From positions 5,002,131-5,066,130 of the forward strand of contig QXEO01001118.1 in the NCBI GenBank assembly GCA_007115705.1: 64,000 nt of DNA, read 5' to 3'. The DNA is from Dactylis glomerata. Lineage: Eukaryota > Streptophyta > Magnoliopsida > Poales > Poaceae. Both the position numbers and the translations under genes were made by a program. Below the pieces are notes generated by a model. The model did not search any database, was not told the origin of the DNA, and was given only the letters and a program-made list of their open reading frames with translations. Positions 46,446 to 59,174 of the stretch are shown here, one piece after another. The stretch's first letter is position 1, and each line of letters begins with the position of its first letter.

Positions 46446-47657
46446 TCACGGGACTGCTCTCCATGGCTCTGAAAGTGCGTAGATTCTTCCAAGCATCCCA
46501 GTGCGCACCACATTGGTGATTTCACGAACAGTTCCGTTGAGCATGTCCACTTCGAACATACCCAGATCAAAACCAAATGTGAGCATCACAAATCTAGCAT
46601 CTGTACAAGCGCTGCGCACTTGTACTGAGAAGAAATGATCTGATCCAAGAGGGAATCCTTCGATGTTCTTCACTCTTTGCCATACACCAGCTGTAATCCT
46701 TCCTCTGAAGCTTTCAATCAAATCTACCACGGTTTTTAGTGTCCAGTGCGGTGCATCATCCACAAAGCTAAGCACCCAAGTGTATAGAACAGCCTTGGAG
46801 TAGTGGACTAGTACCAGCCCTCCTTCACGGTTACAAGCTACAGTGTAGTCATACCAAGATCTAGCATTTCCCTTTACTTGTGTAGGTAGTGGAATTTCAC
46901 TAAATTTCTCGCTAACTATATCATAGCAATGCAGAGAACCCACTAAGTACATCATGTATAGCTTTGTCCCATCAAGAACACTATATGGATTGCGGTGGAA
47001 CAAAGCAGCCTCTCTAGTTCTGTATGGATCAGAGATGTGTCTTTCCCATCCTAATGCATCATCATAGACGCAAACGTGAATATAGATGTTCGTGGACGAG
47101 CAGAAGCTTACCCCATCGTAGCAGGTGATGAAGTTGCGAGAAGCGTCCTTCACAAAGAATGACATGCCTGACCTCCCAGCATTCGGCAGCACACCGAACT
47201 GACCGAATGTGTTCACAGTGAACACCTCTCGGTCTCGCGGCATTTTTGGGATGATCTCGGACACACGGGTGTAGACCCTAGGGACGTCCCCCGGGAAGCT
47301 GACGAAGTAGCCGTCGCCTTCTCGATAATTGAGGACGAAGCCATTGGTCACCCCGACCACCGTGTCTGCAGACACCCCCGCCTCCTGCATGCGGGCTCTT
47401 AGGACAAGAGCTGTCTCGTCTCCCAGCTTCGCATACGACAGCTTCACTATCCTCCCGCTTCCTTCTTGCATTTCCACAAGGAAACCAACAAAAGCGGTTT
47501 CAAAAGCAGCTCCTCTTGCAATTGCCCTCCATAGTGGGCTCACTCTGCTGCATCTGATTTGGTGAATGGAGGATCCTAGCTTTAGGATGATCTGGCTAAG
47601 CAAGTCTTCGTTTTCTAGGACAGGTGAGTTTGAGAGAAGGAGTTCGTTGCTAGGCAT
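46446..47657 (-). CDS. F-box-like protein, single exon, 403 aa
   Basis: The intact 403-codon frame has an F-box-like N terminus (about residues 14-52: 'NEDLLSQIILKLGSSIHQIR' followed by 'CSRVSPLWRAIA'). A long region of beta-rich repeats like an F-box-associated domain follows ('FFVKDASRNFITCYDG', 'YDIVSEKFSEIPLP'). Such proteins usually join an SCF ubiquitin ligase through the F-box and bind a target with the C-terminal part. No intron is needed. Grass genomes carry large, fast-evolving families of this type. The frame is free of lesions. It lies between copy 1 and the first GRF gene, in reverse orientation to both. Confidence 0.85.
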   Translation of the reverse strand: MPSNELLLSNSPVLENEDLLSQIILKLGSSIHQIRCSRVSPLWRAIARGAAFETAFVGFLVEMQEGSGRIVKLSYAKLGDETALVLRARMQEAGVSADTVVGVTNGFVLNYREGDGYFVSFPGDVPRVYTRVSEIIPKMPRDREVFTVNTFGQFGVLPNAGRSGMSFFVKDASRNFITCYDGVSFCSSTNIYIHVCVYDDALGWERHISDPYRTREAALFHRNPYSVLDGTKLYMMYLVGSLHCYDIVSEKFSEIPLPTQVKGNARSWYDYTVACNREGGLVLVHYSKAVLYTWVLSFVDDAPHWTLKTVVDLIESFRGRITAGVWQRVKNIEGFPLGSDHFFSVQVRSACTDARFVMLTFGFDLGMFEVDMLNGTVREITNVVRTGMLGRIYALSEPWRAVP

Positions 47658-47999
47658 GGTGTGCTGGATGCAGAGTTGTTTTCCTGTTCTTTGCCCTTAT
47701 GTGAGCAAATGGGCGTGCAATAATGTTAGATGTGTTTCCTCCTCCCCCCGGCCCCCTCTATCCCTCTACCTTAATAACATATATAACATACATATTGTAT
47801 AATGCAAGACCAGCCAACTACATCAACTCGCTGCAATTTTGGTGCTTTTATTCTTTTTTTGCTAGACTATTGTTACATTTTCTTAACACAATAATATGTT
47901 ATGATGCAGCATTTTCACACGGCCAAGGCAATTTAATTGAATATTTTGTTGGTGGGCAGCCTATACTCCATGTAATTTATATTGAGAATTCATGAGGAA

Positions 48000-48841
48000 A
48001 GTAAGATACATTTGACAACATATATAACCCTTCGAACGAAAAAATTATCGATCCAATCAATGCTAACCATGAACATATATTTTAACTTTTTTCCGAAACT
48101 ACCATTTTTTTTAAAGCCACATTATATATCACTGATTGGAAGTTGTTATAAAAATTACATTATGTACTATCGATCAATTGAACGCTACCAATAATTATAT
48201 TTTTTATATTTCTTAGCTTAGTTCCATATATTTGTTAGCCAGATGACATGTACATCCAAGGCATCTATCTGATTGTGTTCTCGTTCATATAGCAAGGATA
48301 TAATATATTTCTCGATCTAGCACCCATTTTAATTTGGAAGTAGATTATTTGCTTCAATGTAAAGGGGGCACTGTCATTAGTTATTCCCGGTACACATAAA
48401 TCGTGATGTATCCTTTTTTTTTACCAATATATCAATTGTTGATAAAGTAACCACAGACTATGCTACCTCAAAGGCCTACCTAGGAACACATCGATAGGGC
48501 GTGCATGCATGTACTTGCGGAGCGCAGTACCCTGTTGCTTGCTGCCGCCCTCCGCAGAGCACTTTACTGTGCACACCTCAGCCGTCCTCGACCAGCTATT
48601 CACTTAGCACGTACTGCCTATGCGTATGGGCCTCAACGTCGCACTCACATGTCAATTCAGTACAGGTAGGAGGCATAAAATATTGTCCTAATAAGAAGAC
48701 CCATGTTCCAGAATCGATTTCGAAAACTAGCCGTTAAGAACTCTGAGAGTAGTATAATTATCCTGCTGGAGTCCATTTTCATGTGCTCTTGAACATCTGC
48801 CTTCTCCATTTTCTTTTGAAATAACGCAATCTCGCTTTGCC
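48000..48841. other. Intergenic: diverged type-A repeat and upstream region of the GRF gene
   Basis: The first 340 bp match the type-A repeat near 45110-45420 ('gatacatttgacaacatata', 'gatccaatcaatgctaacc'). From about 48480 the sequence is less AT-rich and may hold the promoter of the next gene. No other gene is seen. Confidence 0.5.
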
Positions 48842-49313
48842 ATGTCTCCTAGTTCTTACTCATTTCGCGGCGCACGCGATCCAGCTCCACCCTTGCCACT
48901 GATTTTGTGTCCTCGTTGTGGTTTAGCTCGGACGATCACACGCGTTTCTGGTACGGAGACAAACCCAGGTTTCAGATTCTACAAATGCCCCAACCAGGGA
49001 GTACGTATGATTTGTATAATTTCTTGAAAATATATTATTCTAGAAAGGATAGCACTAATCATCCATTTCTTTTCCTCCAAATCAATAGGAAGGGGGCTGC
49101 TGTGATTTCTTCCTGTGGGAGCAGCATTATGCGTTCTATATCACTGGAGTTGGGATCAACATGTTGATTGAAGCAGCTGGCGGCGGCAGCTCTTTCATGT
49201 TTGGGATGGCCAGCTTGATCCGTGAGATCAAGGCTAGCTTGATGAACATATCCATCCTCTGCGTCATTATTTTGGTACTACTTGCCTGGAAGTTGTCGAA
49301 CACCGCTGTTTAA
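48842..49313 (+). CDS. Small GRF-zinc-finger protein with C-terminal membrane anchor (127 aa)
   Basis: Two exons, 48842-49000 and 49089-49313, joined in phase 0 by a GT-AG intron inside the zinc finger. The GRF-type finger has Cys23, Cys26, Cys49 and Cys58 ('CPRCGLA', 'GFRFYKCPNQG', 'GGCCDFFLWE'). A long helix with 'MASLIREIKASL' and a hydrophobic C-terminal segment ('ILCVIILVLLAW', about residues 107-120) follow. GRF fingers bind single-stranded nucleic acid or ubiquitin in some proteins; the role of the short grass forms is unknown. It lies 1.2 kb from the divergently oriented F-box-like gene. No lesion is seen. Confidence 0.85.
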
Positions 49314-50370
49314 TTCTTCCAGATTTTGTGTTTTTTATGTACCGTCGTTTTGGATACGTAATGTATGCTCGATTTTCCATTTATCCAACAAGTGTGTAGG
49401 CATCGGCCACAGTACTAGAGCCATTTAGTTTTTTTAGGCGATGATGTAGAACTGATGTAACGACATAATTTTTTAGTACGATATAAATCGCAAGGAACAA
49501 GTGGTTGCAATTTGTCAATCATTGTATTATAATGATCTTCAATATCACCATGACACCGCAGTAATATATCCCACATACATGTTTGTTACAAATGAAATAA
49601 TATTGTTTAGATATAAAAGAGATGTTTGCAGGTAAAATGGTTTCAGCCGTACAGAAGTGTTGAGAGTCCTGTATACCTACTTCCCTAGGATGCAATCCGT
49701 AACCCTAAACTTTTTTTTCTAGGATACAATCTTTGCACTATCTCCGAATGTGAATGTGTGAAGCATGACAGCTATGTCACATATTGCTACCGATTTATTT
49801 TCCATGTCTTACTGGAATTTATTTCTGAACTTAAGCTCTATATCATACTGATATCATATGTACACATTTTTCAGTCCTACTACCCGAATGCTACTTAATT
49901 AGTACTGTTCGATTTTGATGGACATGCACAACCCGATCATATAGTACAGATTGTGTCCCCCCATGCCTAGCAACCTTGACGTGCACGCGCGCGCTTTCGT
50001 TGTATTGCAGTCATGCACTAGCGATGTGCAAATCCCGAAATTGTAGCTGACAAGATATATATGTGGACATGTGATTGTGTACTCAGGAAGTCAAGGCTAC
50101 CATTACGTAATACTACACCAAAAAGTTTTTTTTGGCGACAACCAATAAGTTGATACCATTTTCAAACCAGGTCGTATAACTGAACGGGAATAAATTATTC
50201 AAAAAAATCATTCTATCATTTCGCAATATAAATCTTTCTATATAACATACTATCTCCACTCACAGCAATAAGACGCCCTCATACACAAGTTAGTATATTT
50301 TATTATAGTACATTAATTTTAAATATACGATCTTCAGTTATAATTATTTCTAAGTGTGTGTGATAGAGTT
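49314..50370. other. Intergenic, no gene seen
   Basis: AT-rich non-coding sequence after the GRF gene. No repeat or gene is recognised apart from short chance frames. Confidence 0.5.
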
Positions 50371-50379
50371 TTTTTTATG

Positions 50380-51670
50380 TTCCGCATAGGATAGGTTAGG
50401 TGCAGAGGATTCTTGACTGTGCGCCACGGTAAGAATAATTTTTCCTATCGATCCATTCAACGGTAAGAATAATGTTTTGTATATTTCTTTGCGATGTTAC
50501 ATTTATTTGTTAGCCACATTATATCTACGTCGAAGGCATGTACCTGACTGTATTCTTGTTCATGTAGTACTTATTTAATCTATTTCCCAATGTAGCATTC
50601 ATTTTAACTAGGAAGGACATGTTTTTTGCTTCAATGTAAACGTGGCATCGTGATTACTTCTTCCCTGTACACATAAATTATGTAGACCGCGCTTAGTGAC
50701 CCATCCGGGGGACGCGCGACCCCACCAAGGGTTCGTCCGCCGATCCGTTGATCAACTGACCTACAGTATTTTTTCTTGCCGATCTCTTGATCGACGTTTT
50801 ATTTTTGGTTTACCGATCTTATATGGGAATGCGTTCGCAACCGCCGCCATCACCACGCGCCTCTAATCCAACCTCGTCGTCGACCTCGCACCGGCGGCCA
50901 TCCATACGCCGGCTATTGCGGCAGACGCGCTGGCTCCATCGCCGCTTCGATTGGCTTCAGCTCCTACCTCATTAGGCTGCCGCGGTCATCTCGCCGGTGC
51001 GGCTCCGCGCCGGCCGTCTCGTCTTCAGCAATCACGCGGCAACGACAGACGCGTTGTTCGAGGGACGCCTCTGTACGTCACTGCTGACTCCACGTTTGCG
51101 CGGCATCGCTCTCCTCGACACATCGGCGTCCTTTTACGGTGCACTACGCGTTTGTGGCTAAGTCTACAACAGCAACCCCGACATGACATCGACCACGGGG
51201 AACTCTCACACGGCTTCCTCGACCAAGGTTGCAGCACGCACCTCTCTCGTCTTCCTCGACATTGGCACAAGGGCTATCAACTCGCATGTGCACCTTGACT
51301 TCCTCTAGAGTCCAACCATTCGCGCTGCAACTTCGTCCACGATGCTCCCGCTCCCACGGCTGTTGGGGTGTCAGCCCGTTGGTTTCTACGCCTTCGATTT
51401 CTCTCCAGGTTGACCATCTACGAAGCTATAGTTGTTCACGTGACTAGCGCTACGACTCCGGGGGCGTGTTAGACATATTATTAGGTTACACACATAGGGA
51501 TTTTTTTTTTGACAATTGGTTACGCATAGGATAGGTTAGGTGGAGTTGTTTCTTCTCTCCTATGCATAGGATAGGTTAGGTGGAGTGGTTTCTTGACTCC
51601 TACTCGCGTGAGAGGCTAAATAATTCATCCAGCATATTCCGCCAATCTATCTTCCTTCTACCGTACTACA
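50380..51670 (+). mobile_element. Short-LTR Copia-type remnant, non-coding
   Basis: The GC-rich internal part (50690-51460) contains 'ctcgaccaaggttgcagcac' and 'attggcacaagggctatcaa', shared with 14760-14930. It ends in a polypurine-like 'ctccgggggcg', followed by an LTR-like segment from TGTTAGAC at 51467. 'gcataggataggttaggtg' occurs at about 50384, 51525 and 51563, so 50380-50440 may be the matching 5' LTR piece. No gag or pol is present. Confidence 0.65.
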
Positions 51671-52378
51671 TGAGGAATTTATTTTCAAGAACAAAATATG
51701 CGTTAAACGAAGGACTACATCTTCGTAATAATTTTTAAATTTATTTTGAAGACATGGTCGTACCTTTTCTATTAACGATATAAATCAGTACTAGTAAGGA
51801 TATAAATCATAATTATACATTTCGAAGTAGCTTACAAATCTCCAAGTTCAGTTAACACAATTACTATCTAGGATCTTTGCCGCCATGGACAATGTGTGCA
51901 CAATGCTCACCTATATGCATAATTACTCTAAAAAATCTTACATTTTGTGTTTTACTAGACATGTACATAGGACTTTACCAGTCCATTTGCTAGGACATGT
52001 GAGAACTTCGTTTCAGGTGCTCATAAAATACTTCATATTTATCTCTTTGTACCGAACACGTTAGATATGACAGAGCTCTACAGGATCAGTACGACTCGTA
52101 CAATATGTCACTTGCATATAACTGAGATATCATTTATTAATTGTTAGGATATCGTACTAATATGTTTGTTTCCTTCATATTTTTTATTGGAAAATATTCA
52201 AATCTTTGTATGAGTGATCATACAAGAAATATACAAGCAACAACATAAATAGAAGGAAACATTTAGTCTTTTACTAGAATTTAAGAAATAACGGATACAA
52301 AGCAATGCTGGAACTTAAGATACATATGATATTATGCCCTACCAACACGACATAAAAAACAATAGTTGAAAACTTCTT
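51671..52378. other. Intergenic, no gene seen
   Basis: AT-rich sequence between the Copia remnant and the 3' end of the second GRF gene. Nothing is recognised. Confidence 0.5.
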
Positions 52379-52809
52379 CTAGTTGTTTCTGCCTGAACTA
52401 ACTGCTGTTAAGATTTTTGCCTCCAGCTGTTCTTCATTCATCTCATTAATCTCGAAAACTTCTTCAGCGAACCGAGTGATGACATCATGCCACACCCACA
52501 CATCACACATGAGATGCTGCAAAAAAAAGTAACTATGGTTATAGTTAAAATAGAGATAGTGAATTTACTAACTACCAAATAAAATCTTAGCTAACTCACA
52601 ATTGAACTTACCCTCTTCCACAATGGATCTTCTTCCTCACTTGTGCTGTTATCAACCCATCCGTTGCTGCAACGATAGAACCATCTCCCCTTATGCATCC
52701 CTGCAGAACACTTCCTACTAGCCGCCCTAGTACCGCATGCACAATTGAAAGCAGGTTCGATCATCTCCTTCTCTGGCAACACCACCTCTACTGTCACTGT
52801 GACACCCAT
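52379..52809 (-). CDS. Small GRF-like zinc-finger protein, second copy (111 aa)
   Basis: Two exons, 52809-52612 and 52516-52379, joined in phase 0 by a GT-AG intron. The zinc motif has Cys23, Cys25, Cys47 and Cys70 ('FNCACGTRAASRKC', 'GRWFYRCSNGW', 'LMCDVWVW'). Spacing is wider than in the other GRF gene because of an acidic 'TSEEEDPLW' insert. The C terminus is an acidic helix ('EEVFEINEMNEEQLEAK') with no membrane anchor, unlike 48842-49313. The intron again sits inside the zinc finger, which suggests common descent. It is transcribed toward the GRF gene on the plus strand. Confidence 0.75.
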
Positions 52810-53997
52810 TGTCTATGCTGCTGGAGTATGATGCTAGCCTACAACCAGCAGCCTAGTAAGGGTTGCATATATAGCAAGAGCCATGGCACGTTTGTAATTT
52901 TTTTGTACTGTACAATATAATATATTTTATTGCATACCACAAAGGCAGTATCAAAAAAAAAAATACAGGCAACCAATAAATCCTATATTAATATAATTAT
53001 GTTAATTGAGTCCAGGATTCATATGAAAAACAACTACATGCATGTCAAATCAAATTTGAGATCAGCAATGTATTGAACATAGGTTCACAGAGAAAGGTTA
53101 GATATATGACATTGTCACACAATATCTTTGTGCACGTCGTCCAGTACTTCATATCTTTCATTGATGTCATCTACATGCCTAGTAGTACAAGATTGTCAGC
53201 ACCACACCTACCGCTATCCCTATAATATTCGTACCTATGTTGTCCACCATTTCACTGGCAGATATCGCTTGTTTCAGTACAGCACCATGCCGCACGGTAC
53301 AGAACTTCTAAATTTTTAGTAGCCATCATGTTATTTGCTCACAAGACATTAATGTAAAATGTTATTTTGTTTTTGCTAGTGCAGTACCACGCATGACATG
53401 TAAAAATCAACTAATTATTACTATTATACAAACTCTGATCATTACGTGCATCCTTTCTATTCGAAATATACATTTTCTGAATGGCAAATTATGTTGTCGT
53501 TCATGAAATATGTTCTATATTTCTTATTTTAACAAGTAGAGATATGGCATATATATATTATACTTCAAACGAACCATGGTGACCCAAAGAGTTTCATGTG
53601 CCAACGTTCTCATGCTATCTTTAATATACTCTCATGATATGATCGCCACCGGACAGACCGAACACAAGCAATCCTAGTCTACCTTAAGGTTTGATTGGAA
53701 GAAGCATTCATTTTTTCGAAGTAAGACAATAGTTTCTTCTTAATATTAAATAAAGAATCTGGATTGATTTATTTATTTTAGAATCGGGTCGTTTGCCCAG
53801 CTAACGAAACATCTATTCCCAAGTATGCAGCAATACTGGAATAGGTATCAAACTCCCATCATACCCTGGTTGTTACAGAAATAAAGTTTCCAAGTAATAT
53901 AACCAACTCTAGCTGCATTCTATGATGGATATATCCATCATCCATATTTTCAGAGATACACTACGAATAGTTTGTTGCGGCAACATTCTTGGACTGG
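52810..53997. other. Intergenic, no gene seen
   Basis: AT-rich sequence upstream of the second GRF gene and downstream of the minus-strand Ulp1-fold gene. Nothing is recognised. Confidence 0.5.
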
Positions 53998-56900
53998 TTA
54001 GTTTATGTTCTCAATATAACCCTCTGGACGTTTGCCGTAGTTTCCATTAATAGACACCATCTCATACAATACAAGTTTGCTGAATACGTCAAGAGTTCCC
54101 TGTATTAGCATAAACCATCTATAAATATATGATTTATATTGTTGGACAACAATTCGCTGTTCCCAAAAAAAGATTCAATTGAAAGCATACCTCATCCACG
54201 TCGACTACAAAATTCGATCCATCAAACTCTCGTATGGCTAGTAGTGTGAGCAGTCCATCAGACACACTGAAATAAATTTTTAGGATAAAGTTAATGTGAT
54301 TTCTAATATCTGTTTTACTTGCAGTTATCAATACATCCCTGTACATAAAAGAATTACCTTTTTGTGGAAGCCACCATAGGCTTCACGAAATTAGGTCTGA
54401 ACTCTTGCCATTTGACATACCATCCATCGAAAAGCACCTCTACAATCTTACATAAGCTCTTTTGAATTTGTTCAATGTTATTCTTGTGTAATTGTTCAAT
54501 GGCTTCAGCTTCGTAATCTTCATACATGTGATCTATAACATGTACTTTTAACTCTTCCATGTCCCAGAAATATACGCACCATGTATCGTTAACATGTGCA
54601 GGGATTATGATCTAGTTTGAATAAAATGGAAAAATAAGATTCTAATAATCATTCTCCATATATGCTCATGTAGGATAGGAGAATTTACCATTCTGCACTC
54701 CGAGATATCGTAGTCATTGAATCTCATTGTGAACTGATCTATTACAGATACACTTTTAAGAGGGTCCTTGTTGCTAAGAACATCCATCTGCAGTTTCACC
54801 CCCAAAAATTGGCCTTATTTTGTAGTCCACATGCTAATTTTTTTCTTATGTAAGATGCACACGTACCGCGAAATCGCTCTCCATGATATGTCTCCAGCAT
54901 AGTTTTGTTGATCCCCCGTACATACAATAATCAAGTTGAGCCAACCTTCTTATAGCAATATCTAAAGCTTCCGGAGTAAAATTGCTCCTCTTAATAAATA
55001 TGTCCTTTAGAATATATCCATCTAGTTCGATATATTTTGGCAGTGCGTGTATGACATAGTTGCTGCAAAGTGAATTTAAAGTTTACATATTCGATGTCAA
55101 TAATAAACACTATACACAGAAATAAAGATAATTGAAATTTAAAATACAAGATGAAGCATTGGATTTTACCTCCTTAGTGTAGACATGGTCTTGTTTTGGA
55201 GCCATACATGGAGGTAATTTGTAACATCTATTGTCACTACCTTCTTCTTTACTCCAATTTTCCATGGATCTGGTGCTATCCTTTTTTGCTTGCACTGAAG
55301 TTTTTTCACACATTTTGTGGTTTGTACAATACTCCCCTTCTCTGACATATTTTTTGACCCATGGTCGCCGATGGAATCGATTGCTTTTTCAGACAATATA
55401 AATTTTTGTTGATCTCGAGCGCATTGTATTGAGGTATTTCCAGCTATTTGCACATTTTTCTCTATCTTTATCCTCTTCGCACTACCAGTACTAACCTCTT
55501 TAAATAATTGTTTCCCAAATAGTGGTGTGAAGTTATTCCCTGTGTAAATATGTAAAATACGATCTTAAGTTCTAGGATTTTTTGGTTACATGTGAACTAC
55601 CTTGTAAATATGATATTGAATTATTATAACTACCTGGTAAATTTGAAATTGAATTATCACTCCCATTAGCTGAAAGTGCACCAACTGAGCTGTGTCCCGA
55701 AGGTGTATGAGCTAGAAAGCCATATAAGTCAGGTTAGTTGTATACAAATCATGTGTGCATCTCCCTAGCAGCATAAATGAAGATATGAATTTACCTTCAC
55801 TTAAAGTCCTGCGTCTATGTGATGACTCATCCAGTGAATCGTTATGTTTCCCAATCCTTTCCCGATGTGTAATATTTGCTGTAGCATGTTGATGAAGCCG
55901 TTGTGCCATTGAAAGATTGTCTTGGAATATTTTAGCCATTAGTGCTTCCATGTGAACTTCTATTATTGATTTGTATCCATCTCCACTATAATTAAACAGA
56001 CCACCTTCTAATAGAACTTCTTTAGTTTTCCTAACATGCTGAGTCATCCTTGCGTTGTGCCACTTTAATGCATCGATCTGACCATACGATAGCTGTGGGA
56101 AATGTAAAATACATTACGAACATATATACTGTTATGTTTTTGATGTATGAAGGAATTCCAGGGATGATTAATTTTTATACCTTTTGCTCGATTGATCCTC
56201 TCAAGTATGCTGTCAAGTATGTTGAAACTGCGGGTTGTGGAGTTTTGAAATGCACCTCGTTAGTAGGGTTCGAACCCTTCTCTTTGGATCTACTTCTTTC
56301 TCCTTCGAATCTCACATTCTTCTTCGTAATACTCACCTTGTTACAATGGAAATGCTAGTTCAATGTACTTAATCGCACAAACTAGAAAGATGTACTTAAA
56401 ATATGCGTACCGTTTTTGATGAATTATCAGACATTTGGCTGTTGCTACAACATATATTGTTATCTTGATCAGCATTAATCATCTTCTTCAGAAGACTTAG
56501 GTCAAACAAACCTATCCTTGGGATGTGATCAGCTGGTAGAGTATATCCAACCATTTTCAAGCTGTCTAGGTACAGCACCTGCATGAGCAATATATGGAAT
56601 CCTTATTGGCCAAATTTTTGCTTGGTCTCAATCAAATAAACTACAGTTAATTTCAAGTGCAATAGTGATTTTTACCTGGAGACCAAGCGTACATCCCGTG
56701 ACATTCTTGACTTGCCGTTGACACCGCAAGTCTTCCTGCACTCTCTTAGCGGAGTCAACTATCTCCTCAATAACCAGAGAACAGAAGTTGTAATTGTGGA
56801 TTTCATCGGCGTTCATCAAAGAACCCCAGTAATCATCCATCCCATGGTTTGTACGGGTCTTAGCAACAAGGAAATGTCCAACTACGAATACAACGAATGC

Positions 56901-57373
56901 TACTTTAAACCTGTCTCGTTGTTCCTTAGTCATCCCATTCTTATATTCCATGGTTACTACTTCTTCCGCTACTTTTAGGCTGCATGTTTCCAATGGATCA
57001 ATGCTGATCGAACCAACAGCAAGCTTAATGAAATCCATCTTTTCTTCCACCTCATTGCTTCGCAAACCGACGAGCATCTTGGAACCACAAGGTATTCCAA
57101 GCACCCTATGGAATGCCTGGTCAGATAGATGTACTTTTGATCTTCCTTCAACAACTATTGACCTGGATGCAACATCTACTTTGCTAAGTAGCCAGACAGT
57201 GAATTTCCTGGATAGTTTATTTATCTGAGGCATATGAAGAATTCCGGAGAAACCGATGTCACAAACCAACTTCTTCTTCAAATCAGAAAATTTGTTGACC
57301 ACTCCTGCTACCTCTTGGCCGAGCTACGAGAAGTAGCTGCATCACAACTTCCAAGTTCTCCAGTTATAGACAT
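53998..57373 (-). CDS. Ulp1-fold protein, copy 2; catalytic His and Cys both replaced
   Basis: Exons on the minus strand: 57373-56676, 56578-56411, 56336-56181, 56092-55795, 55711-55634, 55539-55170, 55062-54867, 54787-54689, 54611-54358, 54266-54191 and 54099-53998. All introns are GT-AG and all phases agree. The first exon has 'GFSGILHMPQINKLSRKFTV', matching copy 1. Later exons are lysine-rich, then form the Ulp1-like C terminus: 'HVNDTWCVYFWDMEE' (Thr where His is expected), 'VHVIDHM' (Asp kept) and 'VSDGLLTLLAIREFDG' (Asp where the Cys is expected). The only lesion is in the first exon near 57313-57325, where the start-side frame meets a TAG; one missing base or a different 5' exon would explain it. 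Ten downstream exons in register suggest the gene was recently, or still is, under selection. Confidence 0.75.
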
Positions 57374-58132
57374 TTTGCTGTTATGAACTTCTTGAAGGTC
57401 ACAATTTGCTGGAACATAGAAACGAAAGCTTGGCTATTAAGCTGCGCAGATTGTTTTTACTGACTTTGCATATTACATATTGCATAAAACATAGTAAGTG
57501 ATAGAAATCTTCTAACAGCTCTAAATAAGCCGTGTGGAAAAGTAGAACATGCTACCAAAGAGGATTGAAGCTGCTTTTATGATGAGAAATAGTGAAGGAA
57601 CTTTACTGACCTGTGCGGAAATTGCCTTCTGAAGCTGTGCTGCAGGATGAGTTCTCAGCTCAATCCATAAAAGAACATGCTACAACCATCAACTCTATCT
57701 TGAAGAAGATGGGTAGGTGATCAATTACATTCAACACCCTACTATTTTGCCAGTACCACTCCACCTATACATTCCACCCACCCGCCAGGACCCACACGTA
57801 CTGCTGTGTACCAACAGTAATGGGCAATGTGCACCGGCCTATCTACACTCACAATCCTCTCCCATAGCGGCCTATTTTCAATTATTTGTCCTACTCGACG
57901 CAATGACATAAAGTTTATCCATGGTAAATCCTTGCATCCCTAGTCACAATGTGTCTGCACAATAGATATGGAGTTTTCACATGGGCCCACTTTTATTTGA
58001 ATTTGGGTTTTGGAGGGAAGGTAGACTAGGTGCAAAAGACACTATATAGCAACCACCCGAGCTTTCACATGAACTCTCAATCGCAGATACAACTTATATT
58101 GATAGGCTACATATCTCTTCAATTTCCTGCTG
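57374..58132. promoter_or_regulatory. Shared upstream region of two divergent Ulp1-fold genes
   Basis: About 760 bp separate the start of copy 2 (minus) and copy 3 (plus). It may act as a bidirectional promoter. Part of it (57600-57720) may contain a 5' exon of copy 2. No TATA box was assigned with confidence. Confidence 0.4.
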
Positions 58133-59044
58133 ATGTCGGAAGGGCTCTCTGGATCAGAAGTGGATGGTGCGAAGGTATCATCGTTAAATGCTTCATCAGT
58201 GGCGAAACATGAAGCCACCTCATCTGTTCAAGTAAGCTTCTTCCCAACATTAGAAAGAATTTTTTATTGCAAATTACATAGTACCATTTTTTCCCTAAAT
58301 TTTCTTTCTGTGGAGCAGGCTAGGAGGATAGTTTTTTCCACTTCCTCATCTTGCGAGGACGATGCTGACTCCGCTGTTAATCGAACTGTTAATTACTCAG
58401 TTTCAGCTACCGCATTGACTCCAATCGAGGTCAGACTATAGATAGTATATTAAATATGTAAATAAAAGATCAAATGTTCATGTATAATAAATTAAACTGC
58501 TGTTTAACACCGTGCTGCAGAGTTCATCTGAAATGTCCCTTGTCCGAATAGCCGATACGGCTGATAACAACAATGTTGTTCCCATTTAACACATGTATCT
58601 TCAGATTCATCGCATATATAGAAAGATTGTTTTGATGATATAGAGAAATGTGGGAAAAGTATGGCTAACATAATATTATCATTTCAGGTTTACACAAGGA
58701 CCAGATCAGCAAAATACCTTGAGAAACCGAATACAATTTTGATGCAGGGAAACTTTCTCTTGGAAGCTAGATCTATCGACCCTGCAGACAAGGTAGTACG
58801 AATGACTAAGTTTGTAATTAGATACCTTCTTCAGTATTGCTAGCAAATTTTGACTACTATCTGTCTGACATGGTCATTGACAGTTTTCACTGGAAGTAAT
58901 TTATTACAATTTAAAAAATATTAAGTAGCAATATATCTATTTTCTTGAGAAGACGATTGTCAGTTTTAGTACATTGCGCACCTTCTTAGAAAATATCCAG
59001 CAAAACCAGCCATACTAGATAATGGTAGTATAGTTTGTCTGTAA

Positions 59045-59047
<3 letters not shown>

Positions 59048-59085
<38 letters not shown>
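59048..59085. repeat. (AT)n microsatellite
   Basis: A pure AT dinucleotide run of about 38 bp in an intron of copy 3. Confidence 0.95.
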
Positions 59086-59090
<5 letters not shown>

Positions 59091-59174
59091 CGTTTCTATA
59101 TATGCAGTCATCTGATTTTGTAAGTCAACTTTACAAGCAATCAATCTGTGGCAGCAAATTTGAAGTATGCCTGA

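Noticed and set aside
56262..56285. tRNA-like T-loop sequence 'gggttcgaacccttc'
   Set aside because: It lies within an exon of the minus-strand Ulp1-fold gene, and no acceptor stem, D-arm or anticodon arm surrounds it.
59048..59085. AT run as a possible replication origin or promoter element
   Set aside because: It is a plain microsatellite in an intron of a decaying gene, with nothing else to support a function.
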